From Pseudoduganella flava (GTDB lineage: Bacteria; Pseudomonadota; Gammaproteobacteria; Burkholderiales; Burkholderiaceae_D), in contig NZ_VLKW01000007.1 of the NCBI RefSeq assembly GCF_007830495.1, positions 1 through 64,000 on the forward strand: a stretch of DNA of 64,000 nucleotides. The letters run 5' to 3'. The notes under the pieces are model-generated. The model was not told where the DNA came from. It ran no database searches and saw only the letters and a list, made by a program, of their open reading frames with translations. Made by a program: the position numbers and the translations under genes. Position 1 is the first letter of the stretch. Every line of letters begins with the position of its first letter. This document shows positions 1 to 8,160 of this stretch, one piece after another.

Positions 1-87
1 AGGCCGAAGCCCGCGCTGCCGTTCGACTTGCATGTGTAAAGCATGCCGCCAGCGTTCAATCTGAGCCAGGATCAAACTCTTCAGTTT
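1..87 (-). rRNA. rrs: 16S ribosomal RNA, 5' end only
   Basis: Read on the minus strand, this is the first ~87 nt of 16S rRNA. The near-universal primer-27F site occupies 61-80 and the mature 5' end (AAACTGAAGAG) falls at about 87. It is followed by the betaproteobacterial V1 region (ATTGAACGCTGGCGGCATGC). The gene runs off the left edge of the window. A normal rrn leader lies upstream at 88-362. Confidence 0.97.
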
Positions 88-253
88 AATCTCTGTTTTT
101 CCGGCATCGCTGCCGGAGGTCGCCCACTCAAAATACTGACGATCCATCCGAAGATGGATACGTATTTTGTGCGAGCATTTGATGCTATATGTTTTGAGCT
201 TCGGCAGACCAGCTGCCGGGCACATCATCAAACGCCCACACTTATCGACTGTT

Positions 254-266
254 GATTGTTAAAGAA
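254..266 (-). promoter_or_regulatory. rrn leader boxA antitermination site
   Basis: The minus strand reads TTCTTTAACAATC, a close match to the boxA consensus of rRNA leaders (TGCTCTTTAACAA), where NusB/NusE bind to make polymerase resistant to Rho. It lies about 165 nt upstream of mature 16S and between promoter and gene, as expected. Confidence 0.85.
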
Positions 267-333
267 TTCTGCCCTTACAGGCCTTGCTACGTTAGCGACA
301 AATCGTTGTGTTTGTCAGCAGCAGAGAAGCGAA

Positions 334-362
334 ATTATGCGGTGTTTCGTGCGTTTCGTCAA
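334..362 (-). promoter_or_regulatory. rRNA operon promoter
   Basis: On the minus strand a -35 TTGACG (357-362) and a -10 CATAAT (334-339) are separated by exactly 17 bp, so transcription should begin near 327. The stretch 88-437 therefore holds the rrn leader, boxA and this promoter. No protein gene is credible there. The promoter begins only 75 bp beyond the stop of the upstream enoyl-CoA hydratase, which is transcribed in the same direction. Confidence 0.8.
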
Positions 363-437
363 GCTTCTCTCTTTCTCACATCAAGCTGCTTGTTTCACTT
401 TCGTGACAGCTGCGTTGCTGCGAGGGACAGAACTATA

Positions 438-1214
438 TCAAAGCCCCTCGAAGTTTGGCAAGCGTTTTTCGAGGAAGGCGTGCATCCCTTCGCGTTGTGC
501 CGGCGTACCGAACGCGGCATGGAACATGCGGCGCTCGTAACGCACCCCTTCCGTCAGCGGCACTTCGTACGCGCGGTTCACCGCTTCCTTGATCTGCATG
601 GCGACCGACAGCGGCATCGCGGCGATCGTCGCGGCCACGGCCAGCGCCTCTTCGATCAGCTTGTCCGCCGGGACCACCCGCGACACCAGCCCGGTGCGCT
701 CCGCCTCCGCCGCATCGATCGTGCGCGCGGTCAGCAGCATGTCCATCGCCTTGGCCTTGCCGATCGCCCGAGGCAGCCGCTGCGTGGCACCGGCGCCCGG
801 CGTGACGCCGATCTTGATTTCCGGCTGGCCGAACTTCGCGCTGTCGGCCGCGATGATGAAGTCGCACATCATCGCCAGCTCGCAACCGCCGCCCAGTGCA
901 TAGCCGGCCACGGCGCCGATCACCGGCTTGCGTACTTTCAGGATGTGTTCCCAGTTGCGGGTGATGTAGTCGTCGCGGTACGTGTCCTGGTACGTGTAAT
1001 CGATCATCGCCGGGATGTCCGCGCCAGCCGCGAACGCCTTCTCGCTGCCGGACAACACGATGCAACCGATCTGCGGATCCTCGTCGAACAGGGTGAACGC
1101 TTCGCCCAGCTCGTTCATCATGCGGTCGTTCAGCGCGTTCAGCGCCTTCGGCCGGTTCAGGCGGATCAGCGCCACCTTGCCGTGGACTTCGACGATCAGG
1201 TCTTCATATTGCAT
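438..1214 (-). CDS. enoyl-CoA hydratase (crotonase family)
   Basis: This 258-residue protein is a full-length crotonase, which hydrates trans-2-enoyl-CoA to 3-hydroxyacyl-CoA in fatty-acid or aromatic-acid beta-oxidation in the cytoplasm. The oxyanion-hole segment AAGADI lies at about 62-67. The catalytic pair of mitochondrial-type hydratases is intact: Glu112 in GGGCELAMMCD and Glu132 in FGQPEIKIG, followed by PGAGATQRL. The ATG at 1214 gives the normal family N-terminus. It stands alone, divergent from the MFS gene and upstream of the rrn operon. Substrate chain length cannot be read from sequence; PaaF-like or short-chain FadB-like roles are both possible. Confidence 0.93.
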   Translation of the reverse strand: MQYEDLIVEVHGKVALIRLNRPKALNALNDRMMNELGEAFTLFDEDPQIGCIVLSGSEKAFAAGADIPAMIDYTYQDTYRDDYITRNWEHILKVRKPVIGAVAGYALGGGCELAMMCDFIIAADSAKFGQPEIKIGVTPGAGATQRLPRAIGKAKAMDMLLTARTIDAAEAERTGLVSRVVPADKLIEEALAVAATIAAMPLSVAMQIKEAVNRAYEVPLTEGVRYERRMFHAAFGTPAQREGMHAFLEKRLPNFEGL

Positions 1215-1287
1215 GCTTGTCTCCCAGGACGGTTCGATCGGGCGATTGTAGCGTCATCCCCCAGCCGCTGCTATGATCGGATGACCG

Positions 1288-2559
1288 ATGCCCGCCAACC
1301 TTTTCTCCTCCATCACCGAGCGCTGGCGCAGCGATGCGCTGCTGGCCGATCCCAACTTCCGCCGCTACTGGGCGAACGTGGTGCTGACAAGCTTTGGCGC
1401 GCAAATCGGCGCGATGGCGCTGCCGCTGTGCGCCGCCCTTCTGTTGCACGCGACACCGGCGCAGATGGGCATCCTGACCGCGTCGCAGGCGATTCCATTC
1501 GCGCTGTTCGCGCTGCCAGCCGGGGTGCTGCTGGACCGCAGCCGCAAGCTGCCGATCCTGCTGGCCAGCAAAGCCGTCAACGGCCTCGCACTCGCGTCGA
1601 TCGCGGTTGCGTGGTGGCTGGACTTGCTGGGCATGCCCTGGCTGTACCTGGTCGCGGCGACGGTCGGCACCTGCTCGGTGATCGGCGGCGGCGCCGACCA
1701 GATTTTCCTGACCCTGCTCGTCGGGCGCGACCGCATCATCGAGGCGCAGTCGCGCTTCATCACGACGGATTCGATCTCGCGGCTGCTGGCGCCGGGCCTC
1801 GCCGGTGTGCTGATCCAGGCACTGACGGCGCCCGTCGCCATCCTCGTCGACGCGGCCACGTTCTTCATCTGCCTGCGCAACCTCACGCAGATGACGGTGC
1901 GGGAGCCGGCGCCCGTCCCCAGCGACAAACATCCGCTGCGCGACATCCACGACGGCTTCCTGTTCATCGGCAGCCAGCCGCTGCTGCGCACGCTCGCGTG
2001 GCTGGCCGGCTTCTGGCACGTGATCTTCTATGGCTACCAGGCGCTGCTCGTACTGTATGCGACGCGCGACCTGGGTCTCTCGGCCGGCATGCTGGGCGCG
2101 ACGAACATCGTCGGCGGCGCCGGCGTGCTCGCCAGCTCGTTCCTGCTGCGTACCCTGAACCGCCGCTGGGGTGCCGGTATCACGATGCTGTGCGGGATCG
2201 CGTCGACGGCGCTCGGCTTCGTGCTGGTGCCGACGATTCCCGCCAACCTGTTCGGCACCACCAACGGCTCGGCCGCGGCGCTGGCCGTCCTCACGTTCTT
2301 CGTCGATTGCGGCGTGATCCTGTTCCTCGTGCCGTACACGTCGCTGCGGCAGAAGATCACGCCGGACGAGATGCTGGGCCGGATGGTGTCGACGATGCGC
2401 TTCCTGACCGTCGCGGTGGCGCCGCTGGGCGCGCTGGCGGCCGGCTACCTGGCCGACCGCTTCGGCTTGCGCGCGGCGCTGTACTGCGTGGCCGGTGGCG
2501 GCCTGCTGCTGACGGCGGCGATGCTGTCTTCGCGCGCCATCCGCGGCGTGCGCCCCTGA
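1288..2559 (+). CDS. MFS transporter (EntS-like MFS_3 type)
   Basis: A 423-residue major facilitator with about 12 hydrophobic helices. The N-terminal segment (LLADPNFRRYWANVVLTSFG) and the cytoplasmic-loop signature GVLLDRSRKLPILLASK at about 77-93 are typical of the MFS_3 / enterobactin-exporter-like group, which are proton-driven exporters of small molecules in the inner membrane. The substrate is not predictable. It starts 73 bp from the divergent enoyl-CoA hydratase and is followed by a universal stress protein gene 76 bp downstream. Confidence 0.88.
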   Translation: MPANLFSSITERWRSDALLADPNFRRYWANVVLTSFGAQIGAMALPLCAALLLHATPAQMGILTASQAIPFALFALPAGVLLDRSRKLPILLASKAVNGLALASIAVAWWLDLLGMPWLYLVAATVGTCSVIGGGADQIFLTLLVGRDRIIEAQSRFITTDSISRLLAPGLAGVLIQALTAPVAILVDAATFFICLRNLTQMTVREPAPVPSDKHPLRDIHDGFLFIGSQPLLRTLAWLAGFWHVIFYGYQALLVLYATRDLGLSAGMLGATNIVGGAGVLASSFLLRTLNRRWGAGITMLCGIASTALGFVLVPTIPANLFGTTNGSAAALAVLTFFVDCGVILFLVPYTSLRQKITPDEMLGRMVSTMRFLTVAVAPLGALAAGYLADRFGLRAALYCVAGGGLLLTAAMLSSRAIRGVRP

Positions 2560-2635
2560 GCGGACGGCGAAGCGTGCGCCCCTGAACAGGCGGCGGTTCT
2601 ACACTCCCAGTTGCCTAACTTGCAAGGGGACCGCC

Positions 2636-3076
2636 ATGTTCAAGAACATCCTGTTACCCACCGACGGCTCGCCGCTGTCGGAAAAAGCCACCGCCACCGC
2701 GGTGCAATTCGCCAAGGTGCACGGTGCCCGCATTGTCGGCGTGTGCGTTGCCCAGCCGTTCCCGTTCGTCCCGCTGTCGGATGGCGGCGCCGTCGTGCCG
2801 GATGCGGAAGTGTTTGAAACCCAGTTGAAGTCGGCCGCGCAGACGCACCTGGCCAAAGTGGCCGCGGCCTGTGCCGCCGGCGGCGTGCCGTTCGAAGGCG
2901 TCGTCGGCAACTCGCACAATCCCTACGAGGAAATCGTCAAGGCGGCGGAAAAGCACAATTGCGACATCATCGTCATGGCGTCGCATGGCCGCAAGGGCCT
3001 GAACAAGCTGTTCCTCGGCAGCGAGACGCAGAAGGTGCTCGCCCACACGACGCTGCCGGTGCTCGTGCTGCGCTGA
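2636..3076 (+). CDS. universal stress protein, UspA family
   Basis: A 146-residue single-domain Usp, the usual length. It begins MFKNILLPTDGS and ends with the nucleotide-binding pattern G-x2-G-x9-G-S/T (SHGRKGLNKLFLGSETQKVL) before the terminal strand LPVLVLR, so an ATP-binding member is expected. Usp proteins are cytoplasmic dimers that accumulate under starvation or redox stress. A clear ribosome-binding site (AAGGGGACCGCC) precedes the ATG. It appears monocistronic and converges on mltA. Confidence 0.93.
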   Translation: MFKNILLPTDGSPLSEKATATAVQFAKVHGARIVGVCVAQPFPFVPLSDGGAVVPDAEVFETQLKSAAQTHLAKVAAACAAGGVPFEGVVGNSHNPYEEIVKAAEKHNCDIIVMASHGRKGLNKLFLGSETQKVLAHTTLPVLVLR

Positions 3077-3097
3077 CGCGCCGCCTCCCGGACGTAG

Positions 3098-4324
3098 TCA
3101 GCGGGTGGGCCGCGGCAGCAGCACCCAGACCTGGCCGCTCTGCTTCATCCGCCCAGCGTTCTCCGCCGCCTCGGTCCCGAACCCGAAGAAGAAGTCCACC
3201 CGGATGGCGCCCTTGATGGCGCCGCCCGTATCCTGCGCCATCACGAGGCGCTGCAGCGGGATGTCGCTGGCCGGCTGCGTCGTCGCCAGGTACAACGGCA
3301 CGCCGAGCGGCATCTGCGAAGCATCGATCGCCACCGAACGCTGCGGCGTCAACGCCATGCCCAGCGATCCCTTCGGCCCCACGCTGGGGTCGGGCAGCTT
3401 TTCCTCCCTGAAGAACACATAGCTCGGATTCGTGTTGAACAGTTCCTGGCGGCGGGTCGGGTGGCCGGCGATCCACGCCTTGATGCCCTGCGCGGACGCC
3501 TGCTCCGGCGTCAGCTCGCCCTGCTCGATCAGCCATTTGCCGATCGATTTATACGGATGGCCGTTCTGGTCCGCGTAGGCCACGCGCACCGTCTCGCCCG
3601 TGTCGAGCTGCACCCGGCCGGAGCCTTGCACCTCGAGGAAGAACGCTTCGACCGGGTCGTCCACCCACAGCAGCTCCCTGCCCTTCAACTCGGTGCGTGC
3701 GATCTCTTCGCGCGTCGCATACGGCACGACCTTGCGGCCCTGCAGCCGGCCGCGCACGCGCTTGCCCTTCAGGTCCGGGTAGACGGTGGCGAGGTCGATC
3801 GTCAGCAGGTCGTCCGGCACCTTGTGCAGCGGGGTCTGGTACGGGCCGACCTGCTTGCGCGAACCGCGCAGCAGCGGTTCGTAATAGCCGGTCACGAGGC
3901 CGGTATCGGCACCGTCCGGTGCGATCACGCGGTGTGGCTGCAGGAACGTCTCCAGGAACAGGCGCACCGCGCGCTCGTCGTCGCCGTTCACGGTACGGGC
4001 GATGCCGCACACTTCCTTCCACTCGGCCCGCTTGCCGATCACGGCGCAGGACGACTGGAACGCCGGCCAGGCGGCGCGCACGTCGTCGCGCTGCCAGCCG
4101 GGCAGGTCGGCGAACGACGCGGGCACGAAAGCGGTCCGGGCCGGCGGGGCCGGCGGCGCCGGTGTGGGCGGCACCGGTTGCGGAACGGGTTGGGGTACCG
4201 GCTGAGGCACCGGTGCGGGCGCCGGCTTGGGCGGCGTCACACAACCGGCCAGCAGCGCGGCCAGCAAGCCGCCAAGGACGAGAAACCGGGAAGAACGGGG
4301 TAGACTACGGCGTGCAAAAGACAT
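3098..4324 (-). CDS. mltA: membrane-bound lytic murein transglycosylase A
   Basis: MltA cleaves the MurNAc-GlcNAc bond of peptidoglycan, leaving a 1,6-anhydro end, and is anchored in the outer membrane. The 408-residue product starts MSFARRSLPRSSRF, has a signal sequence ending in a lipobox (LLAGC, Cys at about 28) and then a proline-rich linker. The MltA barrel follows, with the C-terminal 3D motif MAQDTGGAIKGAIRVDFFFG that carries the catalytic Asp. The reading frame stays open further upstream, but the lipoprotein signal fixes the start at 4324. No good ribosome-binding site is visible there. A divergent small ORF begins only 10 bp away. Confidence 0.93.
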   Translation of the reverse strand: MSFARRSLPRSSRFLVLGGLLAALLAGCVTPPKPAPAPVPQPVPQPVPQPVPPTPAPPAPPARTAFVPASFADLPGWQRDDVRAAWPAFQSSCAVIGKRAEWKEVCGIARTVNGDDERAVRLFLETFLQPHRVIAPDGADTGLVTGYYEPLLRGSRKQVGPYQTPLHKVPDDLLTIDLATVYPDLKGKRVRGRLQGRKVVPYATREEIARTELKGRELLWVDDPVEAFFLEVQGSGRVQLDTGETVRVAYADQNGHPYKSIGKWLIEQGELTPEQASAQGIKAWIAGHPTRRQELFNTNPSYVFFREEKLPDPSVGPKGSLGMALTPQRSVAIDASQMPLGVPLYLATTQPASDIPLQRLVMAQDTGGAIKGAIRVDFFFGFGTEAAENAGRMKQSGQVWVLLPRPTR

Positions 4325-4333
4325 GGGGGCTGT

Positions 4334-4453
4334 ATGTGGTATCTGATGATCGAGGCATTGGTGGCGCTGTTCCTGTTCGTCTTCATCGTCTGGTGGACGC
4401 TGCCGCGCAAGAAAAAGACGCCGCCGGCCGAACGGCCGGACCAGCCTGAATGA
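4334..4453 (+). CDS. small single-span membrane protein (39 aa), unknown function
   Basis: An ATG at 4334 opens a 39-codon frame ending TGA at 4451-4453. The product is a short N-terminus, one strongly hydrophobic helix (about residues 3-22, MWYLMIEALVALFLFVFIVW), a basic stretch (RKKK) and a Pro/Glu-rich tail. This is the layout of an inner-membrane peptide with its C-terminus inside. A weak G-rich Shine-Dalgarno precedes it. Its start lies only 9 bp from the divergent mltA start, so the two promoters would have to sit inside each other's coding sequence. No family is recognised. Confidence rests on composition and on the gap it fills before apaG. Confidence 0.5.
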   Translation: MWYLMIEALVALFLFVFIVWWTLPRKKKTPPAERPDQPE

Positions 4454-4492
4454 TATAGGCTCGCCCGCCGCACGCACAGCGGGCTGACGCCG

Positions 4493-4867
4493 TCAGTGCA
4501 GGGTGTGCGGCAGCGACAGGATGAATTCCGGGATCTTCGCTTCGAACTGATGGCCGTCCTCGGCCACGCAGAAGTATTCGCCCACCATCGAACCCTGCGG
4601 GGTCTGCAGCGCCGTGCCGCTGGTGTACTCGAACTGCTCGCCCGGCTGCAACAGCGGCTGGTGCCCGACGACGCCGAGGCCGCGCACTTCCTGCTTGTGG
4701 TTGTTCGCGTCCGTGATGATCCAGTGGCGCGAGATCAGCTGTGCGGCCACCGTCCCGACGTTCTTGATCGTGATCGAATACGTGAACACGAAGTTGGTGC
4801 GGTCGGGGTCGGACTGCTCGGGCAGGTACTGCGTCCTGACCGACACAGCGAATTCATATTGGGCCAT
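4493..4867 (-). CDS. apaG: ApaG, Co2+/Mg2+ efflux-associated protein
   Basis: A 124-residue protein matching ApaG over its whole length: an immunoglobulin-like beta-sandwich with the signature region RGLGVVGHQPLLQPGE (about 60-75) followed by TALQTPQGSMVGEYFCV. ApaG mutants in enterobacteria are affected in Co2+ resistance and Mg2+ efflux; the biochemical role is unsettled. Its position next to rpe-gph-trpE is characteristic of Burkholderiales. It is transcribed divergently from rpe across a 160-bp gap. Confidence 0.95.
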   Translation of the reverse strand: MAQYEFAVSVRTQYLPEQSDPDRTNFVFTYSITIKNVGTVAAQLISRHWIITDANNHKQEVRGLGVVGHQPLLQPGEQFEYTSGTALQTPQGSMVGEYFCVAEDGHQFEAKIPEFILSLPHTLH

Positions 4868-5027
4868 CGATGTTCCTCGCTACTGGGCTGGTGCCAAAAA
4901 ATCAAATATGGCGTTTTATTAATTCGGGCTCACATTGCACCCGATTTCGGCGGCGCGCGCAAGCCGCGTACCGCAGATAACGGAGGAGCGGCGTAAAATA
5001 GCGCATCTTTTTTCTACCCATGTTGTC

Positions 5028-5693
5028 ATGACTACTTTCCGCATCGCCCCCAGCATCCTGTCCGCCGACTTCGCCCGCCTCGGCGAGGAAGTGCGTAACG
5101 TCGTCGCCGCCGGCGCCGACATCATCCACTTCGACGTGATGGACAATCACTATGTGCCGAACCTTACCGTCGGCCCGCTGGTCTGCCAGGCGATCCGCCC
5201 GCACGTGCAGGTGCCGATCGACGTGCACCTGATGGTCAAGCCCGTCGACCGCATCATTCCCGACTTCGCCAAGGCGGGCGCGAACATCATCACGTTCCAC
5301 CCCGAGGCTTCCGACCACATCGACCGTTCGCTGCAGCTGATCCGCGACCACGGCTGCAAGGCCGGCCTCGTATTCAACCCGGCCACGCCGCTGTCCTACC
5401 TCGAGCACGTGATGGACAAGGTAGACATGATCCTGATTATGTCGGTGAACCCCGGCTTCGGCGGCCAGTCGTTCATTCCGCAGGCACTGAAGAAGATCGA
5501 ACAGGCACGCCGCCTGATCGACGAATCGGGCCGCGACATCATGCTGGAAGTCGACGGCGGCATCAAGGTCGAGAACATCGCCGCCGCCGCGAAGGCCGGT
5601 GCTGACACGTTCGTGGCCGGTTCGGCGATCTTCGGCCAGCCCGACTACAAGGCCGTGATCGACGCGATGCGCACCCAACTGGCGGCGGTGTAA
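5028..5693 (+). CDS. rpe: ribulose-phosphate 3-epimerase
   Basis: A 221-residue TIM-barrel enzyme that interconverts ribulose-5-phosphate and xylulose-5-phosphate in the pentose phosphate and Calvin pathways. It opens FRIAPSILSADFARLGEEV. The metal/catalytic segments are present: HFDVMDNHYVPNLTVGP (Asp ~38), DVHLMVKP, MSVNPGFGGQSF (about 139-150) and LEVDGGIKVENI (catalytic Asp ~178). The start at 5028 was chosen by homology because the frame is open further upstream. A TAAAAT hexamer at 4994-4999 could be the -10. The gph start follows 2 bp after the stop, so the two are translated together. Confidence 0.96.
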   Translation: MTTFRIAPSILSADFARLGEEVRNVVAAGADIIHFDVMDNHYVPNLTVGPLVCQAIRPHVQVPIDVHLMVKPVDRIIPDFAKAGANIITFHPEASDHIDRSLQLIRDHGCKAGLVFNPATPLSYLEHVMDKVDMILIMSVNPGFGGQSFIPQALKKIEQARRLIDESGRDIMLEVDGGIKVENIAAAAKAGADTFVAGSAIFGQPDYKAVIDAMRTQLAAV

Positions 5694-5695
5694 CC

Positions 5696-6394
5696 ATGAC
5701 GGCGCCCCATCCCCTCGCCGGCGTCCGCGCCGCCATCATCGACCTGGACGGCACGATGCTCGACACCGTGCCCGACTTCCACGTTGCGATCAACCGCATG
5801 CGCGGCGAGCTGGGATTGGCGCCGATCACGGCGGAGCAGATCAAGAACATGGTGGGTAAAGGTTCCGAAAACCTGATCCGCAGCGTGCTCTCGCTGGACC
5901 ATGACGACGAAGCCGTCGAGCAGCACTTCGCCGCCGCGATGGACGCGTATCAACGCCACTACCTGGCCATCAATGGCCACCACAGCACGCTGTATCCGGA
6001 CGTGGCGGCCGGCCTGACGGAACTGAAGGATGCCGGCATCCGCCTCGCCTGCGTGACGAACAAGCCGCTGGCGTTCGCGCTGCCGCTGTTGAAGCTGAAG
6101 GAACTGGACGGCTATTTCGAAGTGATCTACGGCGGCGACTCGTTCGCGAAGAAGAAGCCGGACCCGCTGCCGCTGCTGAAAGCCTGCGAGTACTTCGGCC
6201 TGCCGCCGGAGCAGGTGGTGGCGATCGGCGACTCGTCGAACGATGCGCAGGCCGCCCGCGCGGCCGGTTGCCCGGTGCTGACGGTACCATATGGTTATAA
6301 CCACGGAGAGTCTATACACGAGACGGATTCCGATGGTATAGTTGACACGCTGCTTCATGCGGCTGAGCTTATCAACTCGCACAACCACAGCTGA
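5696..6394 (+). CDS. gph: phosphoglycolate phosphatase
   Basis: A 232-residue HAD-superfamily phosphatase that removes phosphate from 2-phosphoglycolate, a product of DNA repair and RuBisCO oxygenation. HAD motif I is DLDGTMLDT near residue 17, motif II CVTNKP at about 117, and motifs III/IV are KKKPDPLPLL and GDSSNDAQAA. The cap domain lies between motifs I and II, as in Gph. It forms an operon with rpe and precedes the trp leader. Read-through into trpE is likely unless the attenuator stops it. Confidence 0.93.
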   Translation: MTAPHPLAGVRAAIIDLDGTMLDTVPDFHVAINRMRGELGLAPITAEQIKNMVGKGSENLIRSVLSLDHDDEAVEQHFAAAMDAYQRHYLAINGHHSTLYPDVAAGLTELKDAGIRLACVTNKPLAFALPLLKLKELDGYFEVIYGGDSFAKKKPDPLPLLKACEYFGLPPEQVVAIGDSSNDAQAARAAGCPVLTVPYGYNHGESIHETDSDGIVDTLLHAAELINSHNHS

Positions 6395-6436
6395 ATTTCG
6401 GCTAAAACGTCAAACCTGTTACGGTCGTCATCAACG

Positions 6437-6523
6437 ATGTTTCTGAACAAAAGACACAACGTTACTCACCGGGGCTCCATCGAGGCCTGGCTGTGGCGAC
6501 GCTGGCAATCCTGGGCTAACTAA
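6437..6523 (+). CDS. trpL: trp operon leader peptide (28 aa, four Trp)
   Basis: An ATG at 6437 opens 28 codons ending TAA (6521-6523). Tryptophans fall at residues 18, 20, 23 and 26, in the segment AWLWRRWQSWAN. Four Trp codons in nine, just before the stop and 140 nt ahead of trpE, is the hallmark of a transcription-attenuation leader: scarce charged tRNA-Trp would stall the ribosome here. No strong Shine-Dalgarno is visible. The peptide itself is expected to have no other function. It is followed by competing stem-loops and a T-tract. Confidence 0.8.
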   Translation: MFLNKRHNVTHRGSIEAWLWRRWQSWAN

Positions 6524-6536
6524 GCCACATTGATTG

Positions 6537-6595
6537 CTGCCGTCGGAGACTTCGCTCGACTTATCCCTTCCTAGCACTCTCCCGGCAGGTTTTTT
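6537..6595 (+). terminator. attenuator-type terminator upstream of trpE
   Basis: The 5' arm CTGCCG (6537-6542), a 2-nt bulge and GGAGA (6545-6549) pair with TCTCC-CGGCAG (6578-6588). One G then six T (6590-6595) follow. An alternative helix pairs 6498-6510 (GACG...GCAATC) with 6532-6544 (GATTGC...CGTC); it would mask the 5' arm of the terminator and overlaps the leader Trp codons. The mutual exclusion is visible, but which state is favoured by a stalled ribosome needs RNA folding. Confidence 0.65.
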
Positions 6596-6662
6596 GAACC
6601 TCACCGCCACCACCATATCTTGGTGTAGACATTGATTGTCGGGTGGCGGCTTGGAGAGAAGC

Positions 6663-8159
6663 ATGACCGAACTCGAATTCAAATCGCTGGCCACGCAAGG
6701 CTACAACCGTATCCCCCTGATCGCGGAAGCGTTCGCTGACCTGGAAACGCCGCTGTCGCTGTACCTGAAACTGGCGCAGACGCAGAACGCCGGCAAGAAC
6801 ACGTTCCTGCTGGAGTCCGTCGTCGGCGGCGAGCGCTTCGGCCGCTATTCGTTCATCGGCCTGCCCGCGAAGACGCTGCTGCGCACGACGGGCAGCCATA
6901 CCGAGATCCTGCAGAACGGCGAAGTCGTCGAAACGCACGACGGCAATCCCCTCGAATTCATCGAACAGTACCAGGCCCGCTTCAAGGTGGCGCTACGCCC
7001 GGGCATGCCGCGCTTCGTCGGCGGCCTGGCCGGCTACTTCGGCTACGACACGGTGCGCTTCATCGAGAAGAAGCTCGCCAACAGCGCGCAGAAGGACGAC
7101 CTGGGCCTGCCGGACATCCAGCTGATGGTCACGGAAGAACTGGCCGTCATCGACAACCTGTCCGGCAAGCTGTATCTGATCGTGTATGCCGATACGACGC
7201 AGCCGGAATCCTATTCGAAGGCGCGCCAGCGGCTGAAGGACCTGAAGGCGCTGCTGCGCCGCGGCGTCGATGCGCCGGTGACGTCGTCGTCCGTGCGTAC
7301 CGAAACGATCCGCGACTTCGACAAGGAAGCGTATCTGGCCGCCGTGCTGAAGGCGAAGGAATACATCATGGCGGGCGACCTGATGCAGGTGCAGATCGGC
7401 CAGCGGATCAGGAAGCCGTACGTCGATTCGCCGCTGTCGCTGTACCGCGCGCTGCGCTCGCTGAACCCGTCGCCGTACATGTACTTCTATAACTTCGGCG
7501 ACATGCAGATCGTCGGCGCATCGCCTGAGATCCTGGTCCGCAACGAGACCCTGCCGGACGGCGAGAAGAAGGTCACGCTGCGCCCGATCGCCGGCACGCG
7601 CCCGCGCGGCAGCACGCCGGAAAAGGATGCGCAGCTGGCCGAGGAACTGCTCGCCGATCCGAAGGAGGTCGCCGAGCACGTGATGCTGATCGACTTGGCC
7701 CGCAACGACCTGGGACGCATCTCGGAGACGGGCAGCGTGAAGGTCACGGACAAGATGGTCATCGAAAAATACTCGCACGTGCAGCACATCGTGTCGAACG
7801 TCGAAGGCCGGCTGAAGTCCGGCATGTCGAACCTCGACGTGCTGCGCGCCACCTTCCCGGCCGGCACGCTGACCGGTGCGCCGAAGGTGCATGCGATGGA
7901 AGTGATCGACGAGCTGGAGATCAGCAAGCGCGGCATCTACGGCGGCGCCTGCGGCTACCTGTCGTTCGGCGGCGAGATGGATGTGGCGATCGCGATCCGC
8001 ACGGGCGTCATCAAGGACGGCATGCTTTACGTGCAGGCCGCGGCCGGCGTCGTCGCCGACTCGATACCCGAGATGGAATGGCAGGAAACGGAAAACAAGG
8101 CGCGCGCCGTGCTGCGCGCGGCCGAGCAAGTGCAAGATGGCCTGGATGGGGAGTTCTGA
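6663..8159 (+). CDS. trpE: anthranilate synthase component I
   Basis: A 498-residue enzyme converting chorismate plus ammonia to anthranilate, the first step of tryptophan synthesis, working with TrpG. The N-terminal regulatory domain carries the LLES motif (49-52) that forms the tryptophan feedback site. The C-terminal chorismate-binding domain shows GTRPRGSTPEKD, EHVMLIDLARNDLGRI and PAGTLTGAPKVHAMEVI. The start MTELEFKSL follows a GGAGAG ribosome-binding site; an earlier in-frame start lacks one. Expression is probably controlled by the leader peptide and terminator just upstream. The trpG start follows 1 bp after the stop. Confidence 0.97.
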   Translation: MTELEFKSLATQGYNRIPLIAEAFADLETPLSLYLKLAQTQNAGKNTFLLESVVGGERFGRYSFIGLPAKTLLRTTGSHTEILQNGEVVETHDGNPLEFIEQYQARFKVALRPGMPRFVGGLAGYFGYDTVRFIEKKLANSAQKDDLGLPDIQLMVTEELAVIDNLSGKLYLIVYADTTQPESYSKARQRLKDLKALLRRGVDAPVTSSSVRTETIRDFDKEAYLAAVLKAKEYIMAGDLMQVQIGQRIRKPYVDSPLSLYRALRSLNPSPYMYFYNFGDMQIVGASPEILVRNETLPDGEKKVTLRPIAGTRPRGSTPEKDAQLAEELLADPKEVAEHVMLIDLARNDLGRISETGSVKVTDKMVIEKYSHVQHIVSNVEGRLKSGMSNLDVLRATFPAGTLTGAPKVHAMEVIDELEISKRGIYGGACGYLSFGGEMDVAIAIRTGVIKDGMLYVQAAAGVVADSIPEMEWQETENKARAVLRAAEQVQDGLDGEF

Positions 8160-8160
8160 C

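Noticed and set aside
252..2585. 777-codon plus-strand frame at the left end
   Set aside because: It runs antisense through the enoyl-CoA hydratase and out of frame through the MFS gene; arginine/alanine-rich composition marks it as a GC-rich shadow.
6342..6347. TTGACA inside the 3' end of gph as a -35 for the trp leader
   Set aside because: No acceptable -10 lies 16-18 bp downstream, so I did not call a trp promoter.
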